A stretch of DNA of 43,686 bases from Clostridium intestinale DSM 6191 (GCF_900130055.1 NZ_FQXU01000019.1:1-43686); one strand, 5' to 3'. Shown: positions 34,663 to 42,102, counted from the first letter of the stretch. Made by a program: numbers and translations. The notes: generated by a model from the letters alone, not told the origin.

Positions 34663-35541
34663 TTATTTTTTATTATTTAAGAATACTTTAAGTGCATCTT
34701 CCCAGTTTCTCATTTCATCTCCAACAGTAACTCTTAACATCATGTTGTCTAAAGATGAATAAGATGGTCTTTTTGCTGCTCTTACATAATCATTAGAAGT
34801 AACTGAATCAACTTTACAATCTATATTAGAAAATTCAATGATTTTGCTAGCAAAATCATACCAAGAACACTCTCCAGTTCCTGTACAGTGATAAGTACCG
34901 TATTCTTCTGTTACAGCAACTTTTAACATATGATGTGCTAAATCTTCTGCATTAGTTGGATTTCCTCTTTGATCGTCTACAACTGTTAAATGCCCTTTTT
35001 CTTTTCCTGCTTTAATTATAGTATATACAAAATTACTACCTTCATATCCATATAGCCAAGCTGTTCTTATTATATAATATTTGTCAGCTATTTCTCTTAC
35101 AAATTTTTCTCCAGCTAGTTTAGTTTTTCCATAAACACTTACTGGTATTGTTTCATCATACTCCTTAAATGGCACTGTTCCTTCCCCACTAAATACATAA
35201 TCAGTAGACACATGAACCATTTTAGCATTTACTTCATTAGATATTATTGCCAAATTCCTAGGTCCTAACGCATTTATTTTAAAAGCTAAATCTTCATTAC
35301 TTTCACAAGCATCTACATTTGTATACGCTGCACAATTTATTATGATTTCTGGTTTAACATCGGTTAAATAACTCCTTACAGCATTTATATCTGTAATATC
35401 AAGTACATCAACATCCACACCTATGATCTCAACATTTTCATATTCTTTTGGTAGTTTACCTATTTCTGATTGTCCATTTCTTAATATATTAGTAATTTGC
35501 TTTCCTAATTGTCCTTTTGCTCCAGTAATTAAAATTTTCAT
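34663..35541 (-). CDS. rmlD: dTDP-4-dehydrorhamnose reductase
   Basis: A 292-residue SDR enzyme that reduces dTDP-4-keto-rhamnose to dTDP-L-rhamnose. ITGAKGQLGKQ (4-14), CAAYTNVDACE, VSTDYVFSGEG and YGKTKLAGE (catalytic Tyr-x-x-x-Lys) are intact. It is separated from rmlABC by the unit 2 promoter, the initiating transferase, manC and a GT2 gene. It has its own promoter and no terminator after it, so readthrough into unit 2 is likely. Confidence 0.95.
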   Translation of the reverse strand: MKILITGAKGQLGKQITNILRNGQSEIGKLPKEYENVEIIGVDVDVLDITDINAVRSYLTDVKPEIIINCAAYTNVDACESNEDLAFKINALGPRNLAIISNEVNAKMVHVSTDYVFSGEGTVPFKEYDETIPVSVYGKTKLAGEKFVREIADKYYIIRTAWLYGYEGSNFVYTIIKAGKEKGHLTVVDDQRGNPTNAEDLAHHMLKVAVTEEYGTYHCTGTGECSWYDFASKIIEFSNIDCKVDSVTSNDYVRAAKRPSYSSLDNMMLRVTVGDEMRNWEDALKVFLNNKK

Positions 35542-35619
35542 AAAACAAACCTCTCTTTTTTTAAATTTTACAAATCTATTTTATTAATTGAACTTCTATT
35601 TAAATATTAAACAACTTTT

Positions 35620-35648
35620 ATAGTATCATATAGTTATTTTTCATTCAA
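35620..35648 (-). promoter_or_regulatory. Promoter of rmlD
   Basis: -35 TTGAAT (35643-35648), 17-bp spacer, -10 TACTAT (35620-35625) with an upstream TGA giving an extended -10. About 80 bases upstream of the rmlD ATG, which follows GAGAGG. Confidence 0.6.
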
Positions 35649-35681
35649 TGAAAAGTCTTTTTTGTAATAAAATTTTAAGCA

Positions 35682-35720
35682 ATAAAAAAAGACCTTAATC
35701 AAATTTTAATTAAAGTCTTT
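35682..35720 (-). terminator. Rho-independent terminator after tRNA-Trp
   Basis: Stem AAAGAC-C-TTAAT / ATTAA-A-GTCTTT with one mismatch and an eight-base loop, followed on the minus strand by a T-run. It lies two bases after the tRNA 3' end. Confidence 0.85.
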
Positions 35721-35722
35721 TA

Positions 35723-35798
35723 TGGCAGGGGCAGTAGGACTCGAACCCACAACCAATGGTTTTGGAGACCACTACTCTACCAATTGAGCCATACCCCT
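35723..35798 (-). tRNA. trnW: tRNA-Trp (CCA anticodon)
   Basis: A 76-base gene with encoded 3' CCA. On the minus strand the acceptor AGGGGTA pairs with TGCCCCT (one G-T), D stem GCTC/GAGT, anticodon stem GTGGT/ACCAT enclosing loop CTCCAAA with anticodon CCA, and T arm GTGGG-TTCGAGT-CCTAC. All arms fold, and G is the discriminator. It has a promoter immediately upstream and a terminator immediately downstream, so it is an independent unit. Confidence 0.97.
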
Positions 35799-35818
35799 AT
35801 ATGTTTTGAACATTAGTT

Positions 35819-35847
35819 ATATTAACATAAATTTCTTACTAGCGCAA
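35819..35847 (-). promoter_or_regulatory. Promoter of tRNA-Trp
   Basis: -35 TTGCGC (35842-35847), 17-bp spacer ending in TGT, -10 TAATAT (35819-35824), an extended -10. The start would be about 12-15 bases upstream of the mature tRNA 5' end. Confidence 0.65.
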
Positions 35848-35868
35848 GTTTATTACTTAAAATACTTG

Positions 35869-37080
35869 TTATAAATTATTTCTATGACTCCACTCTATAG
35901 CTTCCATATAACTACTTCTTAATTCATCCGTGCTAATATTAAAATATTCCATAAGTTCAAATATCTTATCTATCTTTCCTTGTTCATAATTTAATATTAA
36001 AGATAATAAGAAACCATATTTATTGTTTTTTTCTCCTATTAACGCACTTTTAACTTCCTCATCAACTAAAATTTCCTCAAGTATTTCATCTATTGGTTTT
36101 TCTAAAATCACATCAACTAAAGATAACATACCTGTCAAATAAGCATTAAATGAGTCATTTTTGAATCTTGTTTTTAGAAATATTAATTCACCAAATTTTG
36201 CTCTTGCTAAAGATTCAAATATTATAAAATCAGGTCTGTCATCCCCTATAGCCTTTATTGATACTAAATACAACCATTTTTTCACCTGAATTTCTCCTGT
36301 ATAGGATAAGGCTTGTTTTATGGATGTAATTTTATACTTTAATCCAAATTCAGCTGAATTTACTATTCTGAGCAATTTATATGACAAAGATATGTCCTTT
36401 TTTATCAACTCATCAACCTTTTCTAATGAAAAGTCCTTAGAGTTTAATTCCTCCAATAATCTCATATGTATAATCTTATTTTCAGGTATTTTTTTACCTG
36501 ATATAACTACGGGTTTACTTAAGTAATAGCCTTGAAAATACGAATACCCATATTTTACTGCATCATTAAACTCCTTTATGGTCTCCACTTTCTCAGCTAG
36601 AAACTTTATATTTTTGTTTTTTATCTTTTTAATAACTTCTTTTCGCTCTTCCCCTTTAGTAATCCTAAAATCGACTTTAATAATATCAACAAACTCCATT
36701 AAACTCTTGTATTTATCATGGAAAACAAAGTCATCTAGTGCTATTGTATATTTCATTTCTTTAAGCTTTTTACATATGTTAATTATCTCTAGGGTTGGTT
36801 CTATATCTTCTAAAATTTCAACAACAACATATTCTGGAGACAACAAATCTAAAATGTTGGATTTTAAAATATTTTCAGTGAAATTAATAAATACCTTTTT
36901 ACTTTTAGCTATTTTTTCTATTCCAAAACTAAATAAAGTATTTTTTATTACTTCTATTGTTGCATTATCTCCATCCACACTATTATATTTATTTAAAATT
37001 CCAGTTCTAAATAATAATTCGTAGGCTATTATTTTATTTTTTTTATCGAATATTGGTTGCCTTGCTAAAAAAATATCCAT
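35869..37080 (-). CDS. EAL-HDOD domain signalling protein
   Basis: A 403-residue protein of the YuxH/CdgJ type. The N-terminal EAL domain (about 1-200) keeps the ExLxR motif (ELLFR, Glu21), VFINFTE, VVEILED, ALDDF, IIKVDF, AEKVET and FQGYYLSKP, but the loop after ALDDF (VFHDKYKSL) lacks the GTGYSSL sequence of active c-di-GMP phosphodiesterases. The C-terminal HDOD domain (about 200-400) contains SLSYKLLRIVNSAEF and IKQALSYTGE. Such proteins usually act in c-di-GMP-linked control of motility or surface properties, often without enzymatic activity. Promoter at 37115-37143. Confidence 0.87.
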   Translation of the reverse strand: MDIFLARQPIFDKKNKIIAYELLFRTGILNKYNSVDGDNATIEVIKNTLFSFGIEKIAKSKKVFINFTENILKSNILDLLSPEYVVVEILEDIEPTLEIINICKKLKEMKYTIALDDFVFHDKYKSLMEFVDIIKVDFRITKGEERKEVIKKIKNKNIKFLAEKVETIKEFNDAVKYGYSYFQGYYLSKPVVISGKKIPENKIIHMRLLEELNSKDFSLEKVDELIKKDISLSYKLLRIVNSAEFGLKYKITSIKQALSYTGEIQVKKWLYLVSIKAIGDDRPDFIIFESLARAKFGELIFLKTRFKNDSFNAYLTGMLSLVDVILEKPIDEILEEILVDEEVKSALIGEKNNKYGFLLSLILNYEQGKIDKIFELMEYFNISTDELRSSYMEAIEWSHRNNL

Positions 37081-37114
37081 TTAAGATCCCTCTCAACATT
37101 TTCTAATTAATACT

Positions 37115-37143
37115 ATTTTAGCCTACTAATTAATTTGTTACAA
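37115..37143 (-). promoter_or_regulatory. Promoter of the EAL-HDOD gene
   Basis: -35 TTGTAA (37138-37143), 17-bp spacer, -10 TAAAAT (37115-37120), 35 bases upstream of the ATG, which follows GAGAGGG. Confidence 0.55.
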
Positions 37144-37169
37144 TTTATTTCTATATCCAATAATTGCAA

Positions 37170-37197
37170 GCAAAATAAAATAGCCCTAAAGGCTATT
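37170..37197 (-). terminator. Rho-independent terminator of the SASP-like gene
   Basis: Stem AATAGCC (37179-37185) / GGCTATT (37191-37197), 5-nt loop, followed on the minus strand by TTTATTTTG. It overlaps the last base pairs of the stop codon of the 56-residue gene. Confidence 0.75.
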
Positions 37198-37366
37198 AAC
37201 TTTGTTCTGGGTCTCTTTTTCTAGGCTCATTTTTGCCAAGTTTTCTCGACTCTTTTGAATAACCTATTTCGTTAGCTGTCTCCATTTTCATTTTATTTAA
37301 TTCCTTTTGAGTTTTTTGACCTGCTTTTTTATTTTCTTTAGAGTTTTTGTTATTTTTGTGAGCCAT
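37196..37366 (-). CDS. Small basic SASP-like spore protein, 56 aa
   Basis: A short gene: ATG at 37366 preceded by AGGAGTGA at seven bases, stop at 37196-37198. The 56-residue product is very Lys/Asn-rich (MAHKNNKNSKENKKAGQ...) and contains KMKMETANEIG (about 25-35), which matches the N-terminal motif of alpha/beta-type small acid-soluble spore proteins including the E-x-A-x-E-I-G germination-protease site. The C-terminal DNA-binding half with GG.MT is missing, being replaced by a charged tail (RKLGKNEPRKRDPEQS), so it is either a divergent SASP or another forespore protein. A sigma-G-like promoter and its own terminator support a monocistronic sporulation gene. Confidence 0.65.
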   Translation of the reverse strand: MAHKNNKNSKENKKAGQKTQKELNKMKMETANEIGYSKESRKLGKNEPRKRDPEQS

Positions 37367-37396
37367 TTAATATCACTCCTTTTTATATTCTAGATT

Positions 37397-37426
37397 TAGT
37401 ATTACTTCTATTTTTCCATACTATAC
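37397..37426 (-). promoter_or_regulatory. Sigma-G-like forespore promoter
   Basis: -35 GTATA (37422-37426), an 18-bp spacer and -10 AATACTA (37397-37403) on the minus strand. The Bacillus sigma-G consensus is GHATR-N18-CATHHTA; only the first base of the -10 differs. It precedes the SASP-like gene by about 30 bases. Confidence 0.5.
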
Positions 37427-37610
37427 GGTAATTTGATTGGTACTATAGTCTTTATTTTCTTATAACAATGTTGGAATTAAAAATTGGTGATACTATCTCT
37501 CAGTTACATTTTTAAAACTTTATTTGTACACCAACTTTTTAATGGAACATTGATATATGCACTTTCATTTCAATGTTTATATTATCTCTTCTTCTTATAT
37601 AACTACAAAG

Positions 37611-37653
37611 AAATAGACACCTCTAAAAATCTATTTTTTAGAAGCATCTATTT
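37611..37653 (-). terminator. Strand-specific terminator after the deacetylase gene
   Basis: On the minus-strand RNA the arms at 37635-37653 and 37611-37629 pair over 19 positions with several G-U pairs and a 5-nt loop. On the plus strand those G-U pairs become A-C mismatches, so the hairpin is strong only in the minus-strand transcript. The T-run after it is short (TTTCTTTG). Confidence 0.55.
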
Positions 37654-37657
37654 TTAT

Positions 37658-38410
37658 TTATATTTCATTAAAGCCTATAAGCTCGATATTATTTTCTCTA
37701 ATATATGTTTTAATTTTTTCTGAAGTTAAAACCCTAAATTCCTCTGCTCTATGTTTGTTATATGAGGTTGCATTTATCAAATCCTCATCTACATATGCTG
37801 GATGGCACATTATTTCTAACGTTTCCCCATCTTTAGCGTTTTCTAATACTTTTATTAAGTAATCTTCACTTACTCCTTCATTATAAAAATCAATACACAT
37901 ATCATCCGTTGTTTTTATATTACTATCTTTGAAGTAATTTAAATTTTCTATAAATGGGCATCTCACTGGAAGTTTATATTCTTTGGCAAGCTCAAATACA
38001 ACATCTAGCCCCTCATTTGTAAACGCAAATGCATGATGATGACCATCCAAATGAGTTGGCACTATTCCCATGGAAATAATCTTTTCTATCTGCGCTTTAA
38101 ATTCTTTTTTAACTTCCTCATATTTTATATTTTCAACTAAATCTATTCTTCTATAAAAATTTCCCTCTTCTGAAACTATAGATTTTATCTCTTCTCTAGG
38201 AAGTATTGGTTTACCCCAGGTTAAAGTTAGGTGAACTCCTATATTTTTTACGCCTCTAACTTTTGCCTCTTCAATAGCTTCCTTTATATATAGTCCATTT
38301 GCCATGGCAGTAGTTTCTGTTACCACACCTTTTTCCATAGAATCCAGTATACCTAATGACACACCTTTTGTTAATCCAAAATCATCGGCATTTATTATAA
38401 TTTTTTTCAT
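37658..38410 (-). CDS. chbG: ChbG/YdjC-family carbohydrate deacetylase
   Basis: A 250-residue enzyme of the YdjC-like TIM-barrel-type deacetylase family, which removes acetyl groups from chito-oligosaccharides. IIINADDFGLTKGVSLGIL (metal-binding Asp-Asp), GVHLTLTWGKP, PTHLDGHHHAF and MCHPAYVDEDL carry the metal ligands. I place the start at the ATG at 38410, with CAGGG upstream; the tandem ATGs at 38431 have no binding site. Second gene after the DUF3284-like gene. The real substrate may be peptidoglycan- or chitin-derived sugars. Confidence 0.87.
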   Translation of the reverse strand: MKKIIINADDFGLTKGVSLGILDSMEKGVVTETTAMANGLYIKEAIEEAKVRGVKNIGVHLTLTWGKPILPREEIKSIVSEEGNFYRRIDLVENIKYEEVKKEFKAQIEKIISMGIVPTHLDGHHHAFAFTNEGLDVVFELAKEYKLPVRCPFIENLNYFKDSNIKTTDDMCIDFYNEGVSEDYLIKVLENAKDGETLEIMCHPAYVDEDLINATSYNKHRAEEFRVLTSEKIKTYIRENNIELIGFNEI

Positions 38411-38444
38411 TTTACCCTGTCCCTTCATCATTAATTATTATCTT

Positions 38445-38963
38445 TTATTCTTCTTCTGATGCTATCTCTTCTACTTCATCTTCCCCATCATCGTCTTCAT
38501 TTTTTCTTCTGCCGCTATTTTCTCTTCTCTCAATTAAGTCTTTAGCCTCTGCTTCCAGTCCTTTTACAAAATATTCAAATCTTCTATTTATTCTCTTTTT
38601 AAATAAGTATTTAACTATAAAAGAATTAATAATTGCAAATATTCCTCCAGATGCCTCTGTCTCACTAAGAGATACTTTTGTTTTGTTTTCTTCTAACTCT
38701 TCAAACTCATATCTTGAAGTATATACTTGCCCATTAGGACTAGTACTAGTTATCTCATAAACCTTATTTCTCTCAAAATCAGTTATTTCTACAGTCATAG
38801 TTGCTGTCTTTCCAGAGTATGCTCCAACTTTTTTTTCAACCTTGGTTCCTACTGCTGTTTTTTCTTTAAAATTAGGAAAATCTCTTTTTGCTACTTTAAT
38901 AAAGATCCCAAATAAGTCCTTAACTGAATAATCTAGTATGACTTCGTTTTCATGCATGCTCAT
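38445..38963 (-). CDS. DUF3284-like START-fold protein
   Basis: A 172-residue soluble protein. The first 140 residues look like the SRPBCC/START-like DUF3284 family: VKDLFGIFIKVAKRDF, alternating strands such as TATMTVEITDFERNKVYEIT, YEFEELEENKTKVSL and a long C-terminal helix with KYLFKKRINRRFEYFVKGLE. The tail is extremely acidic (NEDDDGEDEVEEIASEEE). No catalytic residues are visible and the ligand is unknown. The start is the ATG at 38963 after GGAGG. Shares an operon with chbG. Confidence 0.6.
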   Translation of the reverse strand: MSMHENEVILDYSVKDLFGIFIKVAKRDFPNFKEKTAVGTKVEKKVGAYSGKTATMTVEITDFERNKVYEITSTSPNGQVYTSRYEFEELEENKTKVSLSETEASGGIFAIINSFIVKYLFKKRINRRFEYFVKGLEAEAKDLIERRENSGRRKNEDDDGEDEVEEIASEEE

Positions 38964-38990
38964 ATAGTTTACCTCCAAAGATAATATTAT

Positions 38991-39013
38991 AAAAGGCGGA
39001 TTATCCGCCTTTT
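38991..39013 (-). terminator. Terminator-like hairpin in the leader of the DUF3284 gene
   Basis: Perfect stem AAAAGGCGGA (38991-39000) / TCCGCCTTTT (39004-39013) with a TTA loop; the minus-strand transcript continues TTTTATAATATT. It can terminate the helicase operon, but a promoter lies between it and the helicase stop, so it is also the first structure in the DUF3284-chbG transcript. Confidence 0.75.
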
Positions 39014-39027
39014 ATTTTCTTAATTTC

Positions 39028-39056
39028 ATTATAACTGTTTTTTTATTAGTTTCCAA
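39028..39056 (-). promoter_or_regulatory. Promoter of the DUF3284-chbG operon
   Basis: -35 TTGGAA (39051-39056), 17-bp spacer, -10 TATAAT (39028-39033), just after the helicase stop. The start (near 39021) is only about eight bases before the hairpin. Confidence 0.6.
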
Positions 39057-39077
39057 TATTTTATCATGTTAAAACTC

Positions 39078-40217
39078 TTAGTCTTGTAATACTTTTCCCA
39101 TGTAAACATATTTTCTATTAAATTTTAGGTTTAAATCTTTTTCATATACTCTAATGTTATTAAGATCCCTATTATCAACTAAAGAATATGCTTCTCCTTT
39201 TTCTCCAGCTCTACCTACTCTACCTACTCTATGAAGATAATTTTTAGGGTCTCTTGGTGTATCTAGATTAATTACATGAGTAACTCCTTTTATATCTAAT
39301 CCTCTTGCTGCTACATCAGATGCCACCAATACTTGAATTTTTCCTTTTCTAAAACTTTCTAATGCATTTTTTCTTTCATCTTTATCTATATCTCCATGAA
39401 TAGTTGCTGCATTTATTTTATGAAATTTTAATTTTTCTAATGTCTGATCAACATTAAAGCTATTACTTATAAACACTATTGCTCTTTTAGGTCTAGCTGC
39501 ATGTATAAGTTTTCTTAAATATTCAACCTTTTTTCTTTCCTCAACCATAATATAGTTATGAGTTATATCTTCATTTACTTTATTACTACCCTTTACTCTT
39601 ATAACCTCTAAATCTTCTACTAATTCCTTAGAAAGTTGTAAACTGCTATTATTAATAGTTGCAGAAAACATCAAAAATTGATCAACCTTTTGTGTATTTT
39701 TTACTATATCTTTTATTAAAGGAATGTTTTTGTTATCTAAAAGTTTATCCACTTCATCTAGAACTATAGTTTTAATTGTACTCGCAGTTATTTTTTTCTT
39801 TCTTATTAATTCTAATACTCTTCCAGATGATCCAACTAATATGTTAGGTTTATCTTTTAATTTTTCTATCTGCCTAGCTATATTAGCACTGCCTATTAAT
39901 TGAGTAGAAGTTATAGAACCGTTGCTTTCCTTTTTTAGTTCTAAAATTGTATTATGTATCTGCATACAAAGTTCATAAGTAGGCGCAAGTATTATAGCTT
40001 GCATCTCTTTTTTATCTTTTTGAAGTTTTTCTATTAATGGTAATAGATATGCTAAAGTTTTCCCTGTTCCTGTCTCTGATTGAGCTAAAATATTTTTCCC
40101 CTCTAAAGCTAAAGGTATAGATTTTTCTTGTACCTCTGTAGCCTCTGTTATCTTTAAGTTTTTTAATGCTTCAACCATGTCTTTATTTAAATTAAGTTTA
40201 TCAAATGTTATACTCAT
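39078..40217 (-). CDS. DEAD-box ATP-dependent RNA helicase
   Basis: A 379-residue two-domain RecA-like helicase. In order: Q-motif region (EATEVQEKSIPLAL), Walker A SETGTGKTLAY, PTYELCMQ (Ia), GSSGRV (Ib), the DEVD version of the DEAD box (LDEVDKLLD), SATI (III), then HGDIDKDER, VASDVAARGLDI and HRVGRVGRAGE (IV-VI). The DEAD motif is DEVD, an accepted variant. It lacks a C-terminal RNA-binding extension, so it is a minimal form, likely involved in mRNA turnover or ribosome assembly. Third gene of the unit starting at 42102. Confidence 0.92.
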   Translation of the reverse strand: MSITFDKLNLNKDMVEALKNLKITEATEVQEKSIPLALEGKNILAQSETGTGKTLAYLLPLIEKLQKDKKEMQAIILAPTYELCMQIHNTILELKKESNGSITSTQLIGSANIARQIEKLKDKPNILVGSSGRVLELIRKKKITASTIKTIVLDEVDKLLDNKNIPLIKDIVKNTQKVDQFLMFSATINNSSLQLSKELVEDLEVIRVKGSNKVNEDITHNYIMVEERKKVEYLRKLIHAARPKRAIVFISNSFNVDQTLEKLKFHKINAATIHGDIDKDERKNALESFRKGKIQVLVASDVAARGLDIKGVTHVINLDTPRDPKNYLHRVGRVGRAGEKGEAYSLVDNRDLNNIRVYEKDLNLKFNRKYVYMGKVLQD

Positions 40218-40228
40218 TGTTTACCTCT

Positions 40229-40720
40229 TTATATTTCTTTATATTCGTATATTCCTCTATCATCCACTAATTTCAACTTTATTTCAACTTTTTTTTTATC
40301 TTTTTCACTTTTTTCATTCCTATATATAGATTCATCTAAAGTTATGTATACTTTAAACTCATCTGGCGCTATTTTTTCCATCTTATCAATATAATAATCA
40401 AAATATTCTATGGTTATTTTTTTTTCTCTATACTCTTTTATTTTATTTTCAATTACTAAGTAAGCTTCACTCTTAGTATTTATTATATCTCCTAAATATG
40501 ATAAATTTGCTTCTTTATTGTTGACCATATTTTTATACATAATACTGAGAGAGGATATCATTTCTTCTCCATAAGCTTCATCATCTTTTATATTAGCTTG
40601 TTCATTTTCAAAAGTCTTCTCTTCTTTCTCATTATTTTTTACTTTTTGATAATAATTTACTCCAAATAAAGTACAACTAAAAATTAAAATAATTACTAAC
40701 ACTACTACCTTATTCTTCAT
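40229..40720 (-). CDS. Small membrane-anchored protein of unknown function
   Basis: A 163-residue protein with an N-terminal hydrophobic segment (about 5-25, VVVLVIILIFSCTLFGVNYY) and a highly charged remainder. It is probably exported and tethered by that helix; Cys near FSCTLFG is not followed by a clear lipobox. The C-terminal half looks like an alpha+beta NTF2- or PepSY-like fold (KITIEYFDYYIDKMEKI, DEFKVYITLDESI) but I do not recognise a family. The ATG at 40720 follows AGAGGTGA. Lies between the wall hydrolase and helicase genes. Confidence 0.6.
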   Translation of the reverse strand: MKNKVVVLVIILIFSCTLFGVNYYQKVKNNEKEEKTFENEQANIKDDEAYGEEMISSLSIMYKNMVNNKEANLSYLGDIINTKSEAYLVIENKIKEYREKKITIEYFDYYIDKMEKIAPDEFKVYITLDESIYRNEKSEKDKKKVEIKLKLVDDRGIYEYKEI

Positions 40721-40731
40721 TTTTATCACCT

Positions 40732-42102
40732 CTAATATGATATTTCTCTATCATAGCTTCTCTTTATATCTCCACTTTCAGATATATATCTTTTTTTTAC
40801 TCCTATATATATATCTGAATCTATTGGATAGGATTGAGAGATTTGATTTAACCTATTATCATACACATTAGTAATAAAATCCTTTATAGATACATTTTTA
40901 TCTACAGAAGAAATTATATTAAATGCGCCATTGGCTCCATGTTGAATAGAGGTAGAAAATATCATATTTTTAGTTGAATAATAACTTAAAAGTACACCCG
41001 GATCATATCCATTATTTTTACATATTCTTAAAAATTGATCATAATATTGACCCTTTACAAACTTTAGTTGAACTCTAAAAAATTCTTCATAGTTATTTAT
41101 TGCAATACTTTTCCAAGCAGCTTTATAATTTGTTCCATATGAATCACTATCAGCTACTTTTGCATTATTTAATATAGTATATATATAATTATTTTCACTT
41201 TGCAGCCAAATCATAAATGCTCCTAATGAACCATTTTTTGCAAGTTGGAACATTCCAAATGATGGGCCTCCTTTATCTTGCGGATTATCGGAAATTGCAC
41301 CTACCTTAAAATTCGATTCATATTTTGCTGCTATATAACCAAAATTAGATTCAACATTATCATCCTGTATTATATCTAGATATAATTGATGTACATATCC
41401 TAATGTAAATGTCCCATCTTTTTTATATAACCTTATTTGATAAAACTCACTGTTCTTTCCTAGTATTTCTACCATTACTCCATCAGATAAAACACTTATC
41501 ACTTTTGATGATGTTGATGGTGCTTCTCTAAAATTTAAACCACTTGTATTTGTTACACCTATAGCTCTTTTGAAGTTAATTGAGTTGTTTAGTATTTCTG
41601 TACCATATTGGGTAAAAACTCTCCCTCCTAATAAGTTATCAGTATGTTTTATCGCATCATATAAATTATCATATTTTCCGATAGAGGCTTCTCCATTGAA
41701 ACCCCAATAAGCTGTTTTGTCCCATATAGTTTGTCCATCATTATTATTAAGTACTCTTCCATTTACGGTAACTGCTAACTGAATTGCTTTATCTATTTCT
41801 CCAACTTTAAATGATTGTATTAATACTCCACTAGAATTATACGTTTTATATAAATCACTATTTATATATTTACTTATAATTGTAAAATCATAAATATCAA
41901 CTATACCATCCTTATTAAAATCAAATTGTTCTCTATTAGTATTGTAGTATTTACTTAATTCATTTAAATCCTCTTCATTAATTATATTATCTCCATTTAT
42001 ATCTGGATTTATTTCTAAAGCATTTACCTCATAACCAAAAATAGAAGTAAAAATAATTAATGATAAATTAGTAACAACCACTTTTAATAATTTATTTTTC
42101 AT
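40732..42102 (-). CDS. Secreted dockerin-SH3-lysozyme-like wall hydrolase
   Basis: A 456-residue exported protein. Signal peptide 1-29 (cleavage near VNA). A dockerin-like pair of calcium loops follows (DINGDNIINEED 34-45 and DFNKDGIVDIYD 61-72), then a linker of unrecognised fold, an SH3-type domain (about 183-245, GLNFREAPSTSSKVISVLSDG) and a C-terminal lysozyme-like domain (about 255-430) with YESNFKVGAISD, GGPSFGMFQLAKNGS, the SSVD region and QHGANGAF, resembling the VgrG-associated/tail-lysozyme-type peptidoglycan hydrolases. Glu in AAKYESN is the likely acid. It is the first gene of the three-gene unit. The catalytic assignment is from motif likeness. Confidence 0.72.
   Translation of the reverse strand: MKNKLLKVVVTNLSLIIFTSIFGYEVNALEINPDINGDNIINEEDLNELSKYYNTNREQFDFNKDGIVDIYDFTIISKYINSDLYKTYNSSGVLIQSFKVGEIDKAIQLAVTVNGRVLNNNDGQTIWDKTAYWGFNGEASIGKYDNLYDAIKHTDNLLGGRVFTQYGTEILNNSINFKRAIGVTNTSGLNFREAPSTSSKVISVLSDGVMVEILGKNSEFYQIRLYKKDGTFTLGYVHQLYLDIIQDDNVESNFGYIAAKYESNFKVGAISDNPQDKGGPSFGMFQLAKNGSLGAFMIWLQSENNYIYTILNNAKVADSDSYGTNYKAAWKSIAINNYEEFFRVQLKFVKGQYYDQFLRICKNNGYDPGVLLSYYSTKNMIFSTSIQHGANGAFNIISSVDKNVSIKDFITNVYDNRLNQISQSYPIDSDIYIGVKKRYISESGDIKRSYDREISY

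Noticed and set aside
35723-35798. tRNA-Trp as an integration site for the polysaccharide island
   Set aside because: No integrase gene and no second partial copy of the tRNA 3' end is seen in the window.
37484-37723. Plus-strand open frame of 79 codons, hydrophobic
   Set aside because: It starts at TTG without a ribosome binding site, overlaps the end of the deacetylase gene and the minus-strand terminator, and its hydrophobicity follows from AT-rich sequence.
40732-42102. Cellulosome component
   Set aside because: The catalytic part looks like a peptidoglycan hydrolase, and no cohesin, scaffoldin or cellulase is present nearby.
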